DNA from: Desulfarculales bacterium UBA702
GTDB taxonomy: Bacteria; Desulfobacterota; Syntrophobacteria; Syntrophobacterales; Syntrophobacteraceae
Reading direction: 5' to 3'
NCBI GenBank assembly: GCA_002298165.1
Contig: DBMI01000115.1
Location: 69,823-133,822 of the forward strand
Length of the DNA stretch: 64,000 nt
The notes below the pieces were generated by a model. That model ran no database searches and was not told the origin of the DNA. It worked only from the letters and a program-made list of their open reading frames with translations. The position numbers and the translations under genes are program-made. Positions 51,621 to 60,636 of the stretch are shown in pieces. Position 1 is the first letter of the stretch; the number at the start of each line of letters is the position of its first letter.

Positions 51621-52691
51621 ATGGAGATAATAAAAGTGCTTGCTGATTTTGCCACTGGCGAAACCCTGCCCGTCCTCCCATCATGCATGGAAGTAGTATC
51701 GAGGAGCAGGCTTGTTTTCTTTCATCCCGAAAAGATTGCTCCCGCAATCAGCCGTTTTGGCGGCATGCTGAGTGCTGCTCCTTCATGGGACCACCCATGC
51801 CACTTTTCCGATGGAACTGAAAAAACGGTAAGGTGGATTTTCACACTCGATCTTCTCAACCACTGTTTTTGGCCGGACCCGGGAGATCCGGTTTGGACCG
51901 TCTGCTATAAAGACAAGAACTGGTCGGGATATTGGGGTCTGGCCGCTGCTTTAAAGCGAGCCGACGAGGCAGGTTTTCCGGTAACCGACCCCGTTTGGCT
52001 CTCAAGTGTCAGCGAGGAAGACCTGCATAGTATCTTTTCATACCAACTTTCTACCGATCCTTCTCGGAGTGGGGTAAGAATTCCGCTGTTTTCGGAGAGG
52101 CTTCGAAATCTCAGGGAGGCAGGTTCGATCATCTTGTCGCTGCCCGGCTCGGACGTTATATCGCTTCTGCATGATGCATCCGGAAGCGCTGTGCGGTTTG
52201 CAGCAGGGATAGCCGAACTCTTCCCAAGCTTTCGAGACGAAGCCGTGTACAATGGACGGAGGGTCTTTTTCTGGAAAAGGGCACAGATTCTTGCAGCGGA
52301 TATTCACACAGCATTCGGAGGGAAAGGCCCGGGGGAGTTTAAAGATGTCGGTTCGCTTACCGCCTTTGCTGACTACAAACTGCCCCAGGTACTCCGCGAA
52401 CTAGGTATAATTTCGTACGATCCTGAACTGGCAGCCAGGATCGACAGCCTCGAATATCTCGATCCGGGATCCGGAGCGGAAATCGAGATCAGGGCCATGA
52501 CCGTAATAGCCGTCGAGCAGATCCGAGATTCGTTTAATGCAAATGAAACCGGAGAGTCTTCTAATACCGGCAATAACCGTCTCCATGGCAGATTGACCAG
52601 CTCCGGAGTGGATTCCTGGCTTTGGCAGTTGGGGCAGCTTGATGAGTTCCGGAATCGACCCTATCACAGGTGCCGCACTATCTATTATTGA
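51621..52691 (+). CDS. Queuosine 5'-phosphate N-glycosylase/hydrolase (Qng1, DUF2419 queuosine salvage protein)
   Basis: A 356-aa protein of the DUF2419 family, which releases queuine from queuosine 5'-monophosphate so that the base can be reused in tRNA. Conserved blocks are visible across the whole length: WTVCYKDKNWSGYWGLAAALKRA, IPLFSERLRNLREAGSIIL, FPSFRDEAVYNGRRVFFWKRAQILAADI, SLTAFADYKLPQVLRELG, AEIEIRA and the very C-terminal PYHRCRTIYY. The length fits the family. The family is best known from eukaryotes (Qng1/C9orf64) with scattered bacterial members. No tRNA-guanine transglycosylase or transporter gene lies nearby. GTG at 51618 is an alternative start; the ribosome site is weak. 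Confidence 0.86.
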   Translation: MEIIKVLADFATGETLPVLPSCMEVVSRSRLVFFHPEKIAPAISRFGGMLSAAPSWDHPCHFSDGTEKTVRWIFTLDLLNHCFWPDPGDPVWTVCYKDKNWSGYWGLAAALKRADEAGFPVTDPVWLSSVSEEDLHSIFSYQLSTDPSRSGVRIPLFSERLRNLREAGSIILSLPGSDVISLLHDASGSAVRFAAGIAELFPSFRDEAVYNGRRVFFWKRAQILAADIHTAFGGKGPGEFKDVGSLTAFADYKLPQVLRELGIISYDPELAARIDSLEYLDPGSGAEIEIRAMTVIAVEQIRDSFNANETGESSNTGNNRLHGRLTSSGVDSWLWQLGQLDEFRNRPYHRCRTIYY

Positions 52692-52857
52692 AAGGCTCTC
52701 CGCTCGCGAGAGCTTAACAGCGAAACGCTTTGACATCGGGGAGTTTTTTCGCTATTTAGCTCGTGTCTGAACGGTTTTTTCATGGTGGCTTATCTCCCCC
52801 GATCAAGGCAACGAAGGCCGAGTTAAAGGTGGCTAACATTTTGAAGACTTTCTGGAT

Positions 52858-53883
52858 TTGCATATAGTGGACGCTTCCGCCCTTCCCACGCTGAATTCCT
52901 GCCACGGCAATCTCAAAGAGAGAATTTATTCCCGTGTTCGTCCCGACATGATCAGGATCGAAGAGGAAATAAACCGCCTGCTTATATCCGATATTCCTCT
53001 CATTTCCGTCATCGGTCGCTACATCATGGGCAGCGGCGGAAAAAGGCTCCGCCCGCTCCTTATGATTCTTGGCTCGAGGCTGTGCGGATATAGCGGGACT
53101 AATGACGCCCCGCTGGCCGTGGTGTTCGAGTTTGTTCATGCCGCCACCCTGCTGCACGACGATGTGGTTGACCACGCTGAAATCCGTCGAAACCGCCCCG
53201 CCGCAAACACCATATGGGGGAACCCGGCCGTAGTTCTAGTCGGTGATTTCCTCTATTCGAAATCAATTCAGATGGCGGTTGGATATCAGGATATTAGAAT
53301 ACTTGAGATCCTGCTCGATGCAACGACCAGGATGTCCGAGGGCGAAGTACTACAGCTTATTCACTCCGACGACCTCGAAATTAGTGAGACCGAATACCTC
53401 CAGGTAATCACCAGGAAGACGGCGGTCCTGATCGGCGCCGCATGCCGTGTCGGGGCAATTTTCGGTGGCGGCGGCAGCGCCGAGGAAAAAGCGCTTGGCG
53501 ACTATGGCCATAACCTTGGCATATCATTCCAGCTAATTGACGATACCCTGGACTTCACCGGCGAGACCAAAGAGTTGGGCAAACCTGTTGGCAACGATAT
53601 CCAGGAAGGGAAGGCTACCCTTCCCCTCATTCATGCGCTGCGCAATGCAAAACCTGCCGAGCGTAAGCGTCTGCTCCAAATTTTCAGCTCCGATGTGATT
53701 ACCGAAAATGAGGCTGCTGAATTGAGAAACGTCGTAATCCGCACTGGAGGCATTGACTACACGCATGAACTTGCATCCAGACATGCCATGGAAGCAAGGG
53801 AAGCGCTCTCGATTTTCCCCGATGGCCCCGTGAAGGAAATCCTGGTAGATATCGCCGAGTACGTGATTTACAGAAGAACCTAG
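52858..53883 (+). CDS. Polyprenyl diphosphate synthase (long-chain trans-type)
   Basis: A 341-aa enzyme that extends isopentenyl diphosphate into a long-chain all-trans polyprenyl diphosphate, probably the side chain of menaquinone or ubiquinone. The first Asp-rich motif is HAATLLHDDVVDHAEIRR and the second FQLIDDTLDF; GGKRLRP and the Lys-Thr-Ala of ITRKTAVL are also present. The small-residue side before the first motif fits a long product. The start is uncertain: TTG at 52858 or GTG at 52867. Four bases at the end overlap the convergent MscS gene. A quinone product would serve the complex I encoded in this window. Confidence 0.9.
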   Translation: MHIVDASALPTLNSCHGNLKERIYSRVRPDMIRIEEEINRLLISDIPLISVIGRYIMGSGGKRLRPLLMILGSRLCGYSGTNDAPLAVVFEFVHAATLLHDDVVDHAEIRRNRPAANTIWGNPAVVLVGDFLYSKSIQMAVGYQDIRILEILLDATTRMSEGEVLQLIHSDDLEISETEYLQVITRKTAVLIGAACRVGAIFGGGGSAEEKALGDYGHNLGISFQLIDDTLDFTGETKELGKPVGNDIQEGKATLPLIHALRNAKPAERKRLLQIFSSDVITENEAAELRNVVIRTGGIDYTHELASRHAMEAREALSIFPDGPVKEILVDIAEYVIYRRT

Positions 53884-55568
53884 GAATGTTGTTCCAAGCC
53901 CTCTTCGGATGCGCTCTGAAACCTAAGCAAACCTCCGTTTCCTTCTCTGCCTATTCCTTCTATCTCTAGTTCTGCCCTCAACCTGGGCAGCCCGGCACGA
54001 AAGTTTTCCTGGATAAACAGCAGGAGCTTTTCCCTGACCTCGGCGCGCAGATTGCCAAGGTTTCCCGGGTCCGAGGCACTCATTACGGCGGTTAGTTCGA
54101 CAGAGTTTTCCTTGAGATTTGCTACGCCGAGCGCCCAGGATCTGCCGTCCCAAAAAGGGGAGTTTTGAAGGACCCGGTGCAGTTCGGATCGGATGTCTTC
54201 AACAGGCACGCTGTAGTCGACAAAAACCGATACAGTGCCGAGCAGCTCCGAAGTTGACAGCGTAAGGTTTTGAAACTGTTTCTCGGTAAAATAGGTCAAG
54301 GGGACTATGAGGCTTTTCTGGTCCCACGTTTGTATAATCGCAAAGGTCGAATTGATTTCATCAACTGTGCCGGTTTCTTTTTCAACGGTAACGATGTCCC
54401 CGATTCTTATGGGCTGTGTGATTGCTATTTGCAGTCCAACGAGAAGATTTGCAAGGGTTCGCTGCGCCGAAAAACCGATTATCACACCAGCAATACCTGC
54501 CGAAGCGAGAATGCTTGTTCCAAGCTGGCGCACCTTATCGAATACCATCATGCTGGTGGCGACCGCAACCAGCACAATGAGCAGCAGTATAAGCCGCCTC
54601 ATGAACTGCATCTGAGTTTGCAGCTTGCGGATATAGACGGGGCTGCGCCCCTTGAGACGGTAATCGCCTACAAGATAGTCGCTTACGATGTAAACAACTT
54701 CGGTGACCAGCCAGGCCGCGGTTCCGATAAATACCAGCGAAAGCAAGTTCGTTAGGACGTGATAGAGGTTGGGTATTTCCGATATGATGGGCATAAGGCT
54801 TCTGACCAGCATCAACCCGATCAGCAGTTTGATTGGCCCCCGACTCCGTCGCAAGATGGTATCGACCAGCTTGGGCGACTCGCTCAACCTGCTCTGCATG
54901 AATATGTCGGCTGCGCGGACGATTCTATAGATCAACCAAATTGCAGCGAATGTACCACCCACATTTGCTATGCTGGACGCTACGCCGTGAACCAGTGCCC
55001 GTTCATCTCCCGAAAAACGAGCGTAGACAGGGAAGAGGCTGACGTACGCCCCGTAAAGCAGGATCAGTAATGAAATCGGGGGACGTATGGCAGATGGGAG
55101 GAGCTTTTTCCATAGAAGGTCTATTCTGTCTTCCGGCACGCGCCTCGTGGTGGCGCGAAGCCATGCAGAGACGAGGCGCTCTATCAGAACAAAAACGGCC
55201 ATGCACGTCAGAAAAGCCAAGAGGTCGAACCGGCGAATGCCGTGCCAGAGTTCGTCCTCTATCCAGGGGCCGAGCACCGAAGCCATCTTTTTCCCCAAAG
55301 AGTCGAGTCCTTTTTCTATTTTCTGTCCCGCGGCGTCCAGTGCCTCGGTCTCAATGGGTGTAGCTTTTGCGGCCGGCGCCGGTACGATATCGACTGACTT
55401 TCCCTGGGAAGTTGAGCCGTGCGCGGCGGCGGACTTTTGGGAATCATTGCTCTTCTCAGCCGCAAAAGCTCTCCCCGCTACAAAGGATGAAAGTATAAGG
55501 GCCAGGGCCAGTACAGTGATTGCCACCTGCCTCCCGCGAAAATTTCCGAATTGGGGTTCGTTCGCCAT
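53880..55568 (-). CDS. MscS-family mechanosensitive channel
   Basis: A 562-aa inner-membrane protein. A signal peptide-like start (VAITVLALALILSSFVAGRAFA) leads to a low-complexity Ala/Ser region, then about five helices (residues ~95-330). The MscS pore and beta domain are clear: ILASAGIAGVIIGFSAQRTLANLLVGL (pore helix), PIRIGDIVTVEKETGTV and VPLTYFTEKQFQNL. The longer N-terminal part places it with the YnaI/YbdG-size group rather than with small MscS. It would open under membrane tension to release solutes in hypo-osmotic shock. A start 14 codons upstream is possible but lacks signal character. Confidence 0.9.
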   Translation of the reverse strand: MANEPQFGNFRGRQVAITVLALALILSSFVAGRAFAAEKSNDSQKSAAAHGSTSQGKSVDIVPAPAAKATPIETEALDAAGQKIEKGLDSLGKKMASVLGPWIEDELWHGIRRFDLLAFLTCMAVFVLIERLVSAWLRATTRRVPEDRIDLLWKKLLPSAIRPPISLLILLYGAYVSLFPVYARFSGDERALVHGVASSIANVGGTFAAIWLIYRIVRAADIFMQSRLSESPKLVDTILRRSRGPIKLLIGLMLVRSLMPIISEIPNLYHVLTNLLSLVFIGTAAWLVTEVVYIVSDYLVGDYRLKGRSPVYIRKLQTQMQFMRRLILLLIVLVAVATSMMVFDKVRQLGTSILASAGIAGVIIGFSAQRTLANLLVGLQIAITQPIRIGDIVTVEKETGTVDEINSTFAIIQTWDQKSLIVPLTYFTEKQFQNLTLSTSELLGTVSVFVDYSVPVEDIRSELHRVLQNSPFWDGRSWALGVANLKENSVELTAVMSASDPGNLGNLRAEVREKLLLFIQENFRAGLPRLRAELEIEGIGREGNGGLLRFQSASEEGLEQHS

Positions 55569-55753
55569 TTTCCGTCTCGAACATGCCTGGATTTGGCTCC
55601 CGGAGATCACTGCCGTGCTTGCGCAATGGCTCCATTCTACTGAATATAAGAATATTTCCGGAATAAATCAGACTGGATAATTTGACTGGTTTGTGCCTGT
55701 TCTTAAGTTTTGAATACTGGCAACCTGTAAGTCGATAATGAAGGAGATCCAAC

Positions 55754-56188
55754 ATGAAAGAGCCTCTTCGCGAGGGCATGACATTCGAATTCAAATTTAC
55801 CGTACCGGAACAAAAAACAGTGCCATTTCTCTACCCTGAATCCCCCGAGTTCGGGGTCATGCCGAGGGTATTCGCCACCGGCTTCATGATAGGTCTTTTC
55901 GAATGGGCCTGCATACAGGCAATAAACCCGCACATTGACTGGCCTCGGGAGCAGACGGTGGGAATTGACGTCAAGTTCAACCATGTAGCTGCAACCCCAC
56001 CCGGATTCACGATTACAATCAATGGCAGGCTGGAGAAAATTGAAGGGCGGAAACTGCTCTTCTCTCTTAGAGCCCACGATGGCGTGGAGCTTATTTCCGA
56101 GGGCACACACGAAAGATTCATAATAGATGCCGAGAAGTTTAACGCGAAGGTAGCGGCGAAGACGGCTAAACCAAATTCTACGGCATGA
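55754..56188 (+). CDS. FlK-like hot-dog fold thioesterase
   Basis: A 144-aa acyl-CoA thioesterase related to the fluoroacetyl-CoA thioesterase FlK. The FlK triad is matched in position: T42 and E50 in FATGFMIGLFEWACIQAI, and H77 in DVKFNHVAATPPG. The strand VELISEGTHERFIID near the C-terminus is a family hallmark. Many anaerobes carry such genes without handling fluoroacetate; the natural substrate is probably another short acyl-CoA. GGAG precedes the ATG. It stands alone, 234 bp before the haem operon. Confidence 0.87.
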   Translation: MKEPLREGMTFEFKFTVPEQKTVPFLYPESPEFGVMPRVFATGFMIGLFEWACIQAINPHIDWPREQTVGIDVKFNHVAATPPGFTITINGRLEKIEGRKLLFSLRAHDGVELISEGTHERFIIDAEKFNAKVAAKTAKPNSTA

Positions 56189-56196
56189 GCTTACTA

Positions 56197-56279
56197 ATCG
56201 TTTAAAACAAGCGCCAGGGGCACTCCGATTGCGACCCTTAAACGATCTGACGCCAACCGCGGTTTGGCCTGTGCGTCAG
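56197..56279. repeat. Tandem inverted repeats after the thioesterase gene
   Basis: Two palindromic structures lie end to end: arms ATCGTTTAA (56197-56205) and TTAAACGAT (56238-56246), then CTGACGC (56247-56253) and GCGTCAG (56273-56279) with an inner CCAACCGCGGTTTGG self-pairing. Neither has a T-run, so they may be factor-dependent termination signals, part of the haem-operon leader, or an extragenic palindrome. Confidence 0.45.
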
Positions 56280-56422
56280 CCTTCCGCCACCCTTGTTTAA
56301 AAATGCCGGTAATGTTAAAGTGTCCAGGGGTTGTGAAGCCGCAATCGGTAAATAAATATGGCCGTTTAAAATTCCCCGCATTCAGGAAATCTGTTTCCGA
56401 AACCGATTTGAAAATATTATAA

Positions 56423-57136
56423 ATGAGTAGATCATATAGAAAGCCTCTGCGCTACTACCCCTTGTTTGTGAATATCGAGGGTCGCACCTGCCTGGTCGTG
56501 GGCGGCGGAGCTGTGGGCGAGCGCAAGGTCAAAAGCCTGCTCAGTCACGGCGCACGCGTAAGGCTCATTGCAAGGGAGCTTACCCCATGGCTGGATTCGG
56601 AGTGCTCGACAGGCTCTGTTCTGCTTTCAGGCAGGGAGTATGATAAATCTCATCTGGACGGGGTCGCTCTTGCATTTTCAGCAACAAGCGATGAAGCTTT
56701 GAATCGAAGGGTCTCGGAGGATGCCGGCGCGCTCGGGATCTGGTGCAATATGGCGAGCGACCCGGAGCTTGGGTCACTAGTCGTCCCCTCGCTGGTGCAA
56801 AGAGGACCGCTCTCAATAGCGGTAAGCACCTCAGGGCTTAGCCCGGCACTTGCCAGGAGAATCAGGATAAAGATCGAGGAAGAATTCGGTCCCGAGTGGG
56901 AATTTTTTATTCTGTTCCTGGGTGAATTGCGCAAACTGTTTAAATCCAGGAATATTGAAGGAAGGGATAGCAGCAGGATTTTCAGCGAATTAGCCGCCCA
57001 TCCCGTACCCGAATGGCTGAAGCAGGGTGACGGCAAGAGGGCTTTCGAGAAAGTATCCGAAATTTGTGCGCCGCTGACCGGCGCCGATGAACTGCGTCCT
57101 TTATGGGATAAATTATGGAAGCCGTTTTTTTCGTAG
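56423..57136 (+). CDS. Precorrin-2 dehydrogenase / sirohydrochlorin-type NAD-dependent dehydrogenase
   Basis: A 237-aa protein of the SirC/Met8/CysG-N family. The NAD-binding site VVGGGAVGERKVKSLLSHGA lies at residues ~24-43, followed by LAFSATSDEALNRRVSEDA, the GIWCNMASDPELGSLVVPSLVQRG block and the helical tail TSGLSPALARRIRIKIE. It oxidises precorrin-2 to sirohydrochlorin for siroheme, cobalamin or the alternative haem route. It is the first of four overlapping or nearly abutting genes; its last 22 nt overlap the CcsA/HemX-like gene. The ATG sits right after an AT-rich stretch. Confidence 0.9.
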   Translation: MSRSYRKPLRYYPLFVNIEGRTCLVVGGGAVGERKVKSLLSHGARVRLIARELTPWLDSECSTGSVLLSGREYDKSHLDGVALAFSATSDEALNRRVSEDAGALGIWCNMASDPELGSLVVPSLVQRGPLSIAVSTSGLSPALARRIRIKIEEEFGPEWEFFILFLGELRKLFKSRNIEGRDSSRIFSELAAHPVPEWLKQGDGKRAFEKVSEICAPLTGADELRPLWDKLWKPFFS

Positions 57137-57936
57137 TCGCAACTCTTTGCTATCTTATCGCCACGGTAGGCTACCTTGTCTATCTTTTTAGAGATCAGGC
57201 ATCCATCCACGTAGCTTCCTGGTCGATAATGCTGATCGGGGCGGTGTTTCACACCGGGGCGATCATCTTCCGGTCCGCAAACCTCGGCCAACTGGCTCTA
57301 ACAACCGGCCAGGAGGCGCTTTCCCTCTTCGCATGGGTTTTCGTTGTTACCTACCTTATTGTGCAGTCCCGATTGCAATTGAGGATTCTAGGTTCGTTCG
57401 TCTCACCCCTGGCGGTTATCTTTATGCTTTCCTCAGAGATAATGCCGACGCACATTATGCCCAAAAGCGAGTTTCTGAAAAGCGGCTGGGTGATCCTTCA
57501 CGTCGGCAGCCTTTTTTTGGCAAATGCTCTTTTCGCCCTTGCCTTCAGCCTGGGAATTATGTACCTGCTCCAGGAAAGATATATCAAACATAAGAGTTTC
57601 GGGTTTCTTTATCCGCGGCTCCCGTCGCTTAAAACTCTGGATTCGATTGCTCATCACTGCCTCATTACCGGGTTTCCTCTCATGACAGCGGGACTGGTCA
57701 CGGGTTTTGCCTATGCAGCTCTGGTCTGGCACTCCCCGTGGAACTGGGACCCAAAAGAAATCCTGTCGCTGGCCACCTGGGTAGTTTACGCAGTGCTCGT
57801 GCATGAACGGCTAGCGGTCGGCAGGGGGCGCAGGGCTGCATGGTTGGCTGTTTTCGGCTTTACGGCGATCCTTCTGACGTTTCTTGGAGCCAATCTTATT
57901 TTAAAAGGTCATCACTCGATTTCAGGTAAGATCTAA
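57115..57936 (+). CDS. CcsA/HemX-like cytochrome c assembly membrane protein
   Basis: A 273-aa inner-membrane protein with eight predicted helices. The family signature is PWNWDPKEILSLATWVVYAVLVHERL, equivalent to the tryptophan-rich haem-handling segment of CcsA/CcmF, preceded by VTGFAYAALVWHS and followed by FLGANLI.KGHHSI. Histidines VLVHE and GHH may be haem ligands. In many bacteria this gene lies directly before hemA and is called hemX; it may deliver haem or regulate HemA level. Its stop and the hemA start share one base (TAATG). Confidence 0.88.
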   Translation: MEAVFFVVATLCYLIATVGYLVYLFRDQASIHVASWSIMLIGAVFHTGAIIFRSANLGQLALTTGQEALSLFAWVFVVTYLIVQSRLQLRILGSFVSPLAVIFMLSSEIMPTHIMPKSEFLKSGWVILHVGSLFLANALFALAFSLGIMYLLQERYIKHKSFGFLYPRLPSLKTLDSIAHHCLITGFPLMTAGLVTGFAYAALVWHSPWNWDPKEILSLATWVVYAVLVHERLAVGRGRRAAWLAVFGFTAILLTFLGANLILKGHHSISGKI

Positions 57937-59288
57937 TGGGCCATATTGTCCTATTGGGCATGAATCATAAATCGGCACCGGTGGAAATCCGGGAGCAACT
58001 CGCAGTTGCCTGCAAATCGGCAGTCAACCCGCTTCACATGCTCCCCCATCTTAAAGACGTCGATGAACTCGTTTTTCTTTCCACCTGCAACAGGGTCGAA
58101 TTTCTCTACACCTGCGGCAACCTCAAAGACGGCACGGATGAGATTAAGGAACTTCTGCGCGTTCACGTGGGGTTATCCGCATCGACCCCTCTGGATTCGT
58201 ACCTTTACGTGTATGAAGATCTGGATGCCGTGCAGCACCTCTTCCAGGTGGCATCGAGCCTGGACTCGATGGTCCTGGGCGAACCCCAGATCCTTGGACA
58301 GCTCAAGGACGCATACCGTGACGCGGTTGAGTTCCGGACCGTCAAGACCATCCTCAACCGCCTCCTGCACAAAGCGTTCTCTGTAGCAAAGCGGGTTCGC
58401 ACAGAGACCTGTATTGGTTCATGCGCCGTTTCGGTAAGCTATGCCGCCGTCGAACTCGCTCGAAAAATTTTCGGCGAGTTGCAGGATAAAAAGGTGCTGC
58501 TGATCGGTGCAGGAGAGATGTGCGAACTTGCAGCCGGTCATTTCATGGCCCAGGGCGTTCGCCACATGACGGTTGCAAACCGCACCATCGAGCGGGCAGT
58601 AGAGCTGGCCAAGCGGTTCAGGGCCGATACGGTTCCCTTCGACTCTTTCCTGGATGCAATGATGAATGTTGACATCGTGCTTTCCTCGACGGGCGCTCAG
58701 GAACCGATAATATGCTACGAGGACGTGCGGACCAGAATGCGAAAGAGGCGAAGCAAGCCCCTCTTTTTCATAGATATTGCCGTTCCCAGGGATATCGATC
58801 CCAAGGTCAACCAGATTGACAACGTCTATGTTTACGATATTGACGACCTACAGGGAGTCATTGATCTGAACCGCGAGGAGCGGCGCAAGCAGGCTCAACT
58901 GGCACAGCACATTGTTGATGAAGAAACAATTAAATTTAAAACATGGCTTAACAGCCTGAATGCTGTTCCGACTATCGTTGCGATCCGCGAAAAGGCTGAA
59001 ATGATCCGTAAGAACGAGTTAAAAAAGACCTTCGCGCAACTATCCGGTCTCAGTGATCGGGAAAAAGAAGCAATCGAGGTCCTTACCGGAGCCATGATAA
59101 AAAAGATTCTCCACGATCCGATAGTTTTCCTGAAGAAGAAGGCTCAACGTGGCACCCAGCCCCTCTTCATGGACTTCACCCAGCAGCTTTTCAATCTTCA
59201 GGAGGACAATTCGGACTCGGCAATGAACTGTGACGGCCCCGTTAATGGGGATGATGAGGACAATTTCCTGCAAACCCTTAAAAAATAA
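57936..59288 (+). CDS. hemA: Glutamyl-tRNA reductase
   Basis: This enzyme reduces glutamyl-tRNA to glutamate-1-semialdehyde, the committed step of tetrapyrrole synthesis by the C5 route. The 450-aa length is usual. The catalytic Cys is in VFLSTCNRVEFLY; DSMVLGEPQILGQLKDA and the NADPH-binding VLLIGAGEMCELAAGHF are clear, with the dimerisation helix at the C-terminus. The last 25 residues are acidic and not conserved. The gene is translationally coupled to the HemX-like gene. HemL, HemB and so on are not in the window. Confidence 0.96.
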   Translation: MGHIVLLGMNHKSAPVEIREQLAVACKSAVNPLHMLPHLKDVDELVFLSTCNRVEFLYTCGNLKDGTDEIKELLRVHVGLSASTPLDSYLYVYEDLDAVQHLFQVASSLDSMVLGEPQILGQLKDAYRDAVEFRTVKTILNRLLHKAFSVAKRVRTETCIGSCAVSVSYAAVELARKIFGELQDKKVLLIGAGEMCELAAGHFMAQGVRHMTVANRTIERAVELAKRFRADTVPFDSFLDAMMNVDIVLSSTGAQEPIICYEDVRTRMRKRRSKPLFFIDIAVPRDIDPKVNQIDNVYVYDIDDLQGVIDLNREERRKQAQLAQHIVDEETIKFKTWLNSLNAVPTIVAIREKAEMIRKNELKKTFAQLSGLSDREKEAIEVLTGAMIKKILHDPIVFLKKKAQRGTQPLFMDFTQQLFNLQEDNSDSAMNCDGPVNGDDEDNFLQTLKK

Positions 59289-59296
59289 GGCTCCAC

Positions 59297-59695
59297 ATGG
59301 CCGACATAATCCAGTTTGGGAAAAAGGTCGAAGATCTCAAGTCGGAGCGTGAAGCGCTGCTTCGCCAGCGAAAGATCGAGTCCCTCAGGAAGATATTCCA
59401 GTGCACGCGGTGTGCTATGAAGTGCTCGAAATGCGGGGCACAGATCGAGGGTGTTCGTGACGAGGCGGGCAAGTTTGCAACACCTTATGCCTTCTGCACA
59501 TCCTGCCGCGAGGAGTATGAGGAATACCGCGCAAGAACAGCCGGCGGCCAAAATACGCCCTGCTATTGGCATAACTCGGGCTGGATGAAAGTGTGGGAAT
59601 CCTGGCTCGAACACCAGAAGTGCCTGGACAACTATCGTCAGTCTAAGGAGTTTCTCCAGCTTTTGGAAGAAGTGGAGCTACTTTTAAAAAAGTAA
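59297..59695 (+). CDS. Small cysteine-rich (zinc-ribbon-like) protein of unknown function, hemA-linked
   Basis: A 132-aa soluble protein. Residues 1-35 form a charged helix (KVEDLKSEREALLRQRKIE), followed by the cysteine pattern CTRCAMKCSKCG and a later FCTSCREEY, four or more likely zinc ligands. The second half is helical with aromatic residues (CYWHNSGWMKVWESWLEHQ). It starts 8 nt after the hemA stop, so it is the last gene of the haem operon. I do not recognise a characterised family; similar proteins seem to accompany hemA in other deltaproteobacteria, but that is only an impression. A bidirectional terminator follows. Confidence 0.75.
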   Translation: MADIIQFGKKVEDLKSEREALLRQRKIESLRKIFQCTRCAMKCSKCGAQIEGVRDEAGKFATPYAFCTSCREEYEEYRARTAGGQNTPCYWHNSGWMKVWESWLEHQKCLDNYRQSKEFLQLLEEVELLLKK

Positions 59696-59733
59696 GCAGA
59701 GAATCTCCCAAGAACCTCGTAAAGAGAAAACGG

Positions 59734-59762
59734 AACCCAACACCCGCTAAGGTGTTGGGTTT
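59734..59762. terminator. Bidirectional terminator between haem operon and ssb
   Basis: The 11-bp perfect stem AACCCAACACC/GGTGTTGGGTT with a 6-nt loop sits between the convergent haem operon and ssb. It is followed by TTTC on the plus strand and CCGTTTTC on the minus strand, which could serve both transcripts. Confidence 0.75.
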
Positions 59763-59835
59763 CACTGTATCTGGTGCCATTCAGGCGAGATAACCCCCTG
59801 CATCGGAGGCATTCTCGAAACCCTGCTCCATTGCC

Positions 59836-60345
59836 CTAAAACGGTATATCATCATCCGGCGGCCCCGACTGGGGCGGCAGTTCTTCCATTGCCGGCCGGC
59901 CACCAGGACCGGCGTTCCTCTGGCCCTGTCCTTGCCCGTAACCCTGCCCCTGGCCTCGTCCCTGACTTTGTCCGCCCTGCCCTTGCCATTGCCCCTGCTC
60001 GGAAGATTGGCGCTCACCGCTTCCGAGTAATTGAATATCCCGGGCTACTATTTCGGTGGTATAGCGCTTTTGACCCTGAGCATCCTCCCACTGGTTGGTT
60101 CGGAGGCTTCCTTCCACAAATACTGAGCGTCCCTTTGCAAGGTAGTTTCCGCAAATTTCCGCAAGTTTGCCAAATGCCACCACCCGGTGCCACTCCGTCC
60201 GTTCTTCCCAGTTGCCTTCTCCCGCGGGAACTCTTCCGCTTGTAGCGATGCTGAACTTGGCAATGGCCATTCCCGACTGGCTATACCTGATTTCAGGATC
60301 TTTTCCCAAATTGCCAAGCAGTATGACTTTGTTCACGCTGCCCAT
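59836..60345 (-). CDS. ssb: Single-stranded DNA-binding protein
   Basis: A 169-aa SSB with an N-terminal OB-fold (residues 1-105: VNKVILLGNLGKDPEIRY, WHRVVAFGKLAEICGNYLAKG, YTTEIVARDIQLLG) and a Gln/Gly-rich flexible linker (residues ~110-150). The acidic tip DDDIPF, which recruits replication and repair partners, is intact. The linker is almost wholly Gly/Gln repeats. ATG with GGGGAAACTG upstream. It faces away from plsC across 291 bp. Confidence 0.96.
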   Translation of the reverse strand: MGSVNKVILLGNLGKDPEIRYSQSGMAIAKFSIATSGRVPAGEGNWEERTEWHRVVAFGKLAEICGNYLAKGRSVFVEGSLRTNQWEDAQGQKRYTTEIVARDIQLLGSGERQSSEQGQWQGQGGQSQGRGQGQGYGQGQGQRNAGPGGRPAMEELPPQSGPPDDDIPF

Positions 60346-60514
60346 CAGTTTCCCCTTTTTTTCGTCAAAAATTACGATCTGCTACCGGTTAATATCATAC
60401 ATCTTGCTCTCGATATCGGAAGCCCTCCCACTGCATAAATACTAGTTGGCCCGGGAGAGCTGATTTCCCGGGGCGCTGACACGATTTGGCGCTTCGAGCC
60501 GGTTGAACTCATAA

Positions 60515-60543
60515 TTGACTCGAATCCTGAAAGAGTTTAGAGT
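60515..60543 (+). promoter_or_regulatory. Sigma-70-type promoter for plsC-rnj-ftsK
   Basis: TTGACT and TAGAGT are 17 nt apart (60515-60520 and 60538-60543), close to TTGACA/TATAAT, with AT-rich sequence downstream. They lie about 95 bp before the plsC ATG. The rest of the ssb/plsC spacer holds a GC-rich palindrome (CCCGGGA/TCCCGGG near 60450-60475) without a T-run. Confidence 0.5.
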
Positions 60544-60636
60544 ATGCAGTCAAATAGCAAATATCCGTTTTTAAAGCTTTATTTTAGCCGGGCGTTTTCC
60601 CTGAGAGGGTATGCCCCGTAAGATCGCGAGAAAAAA

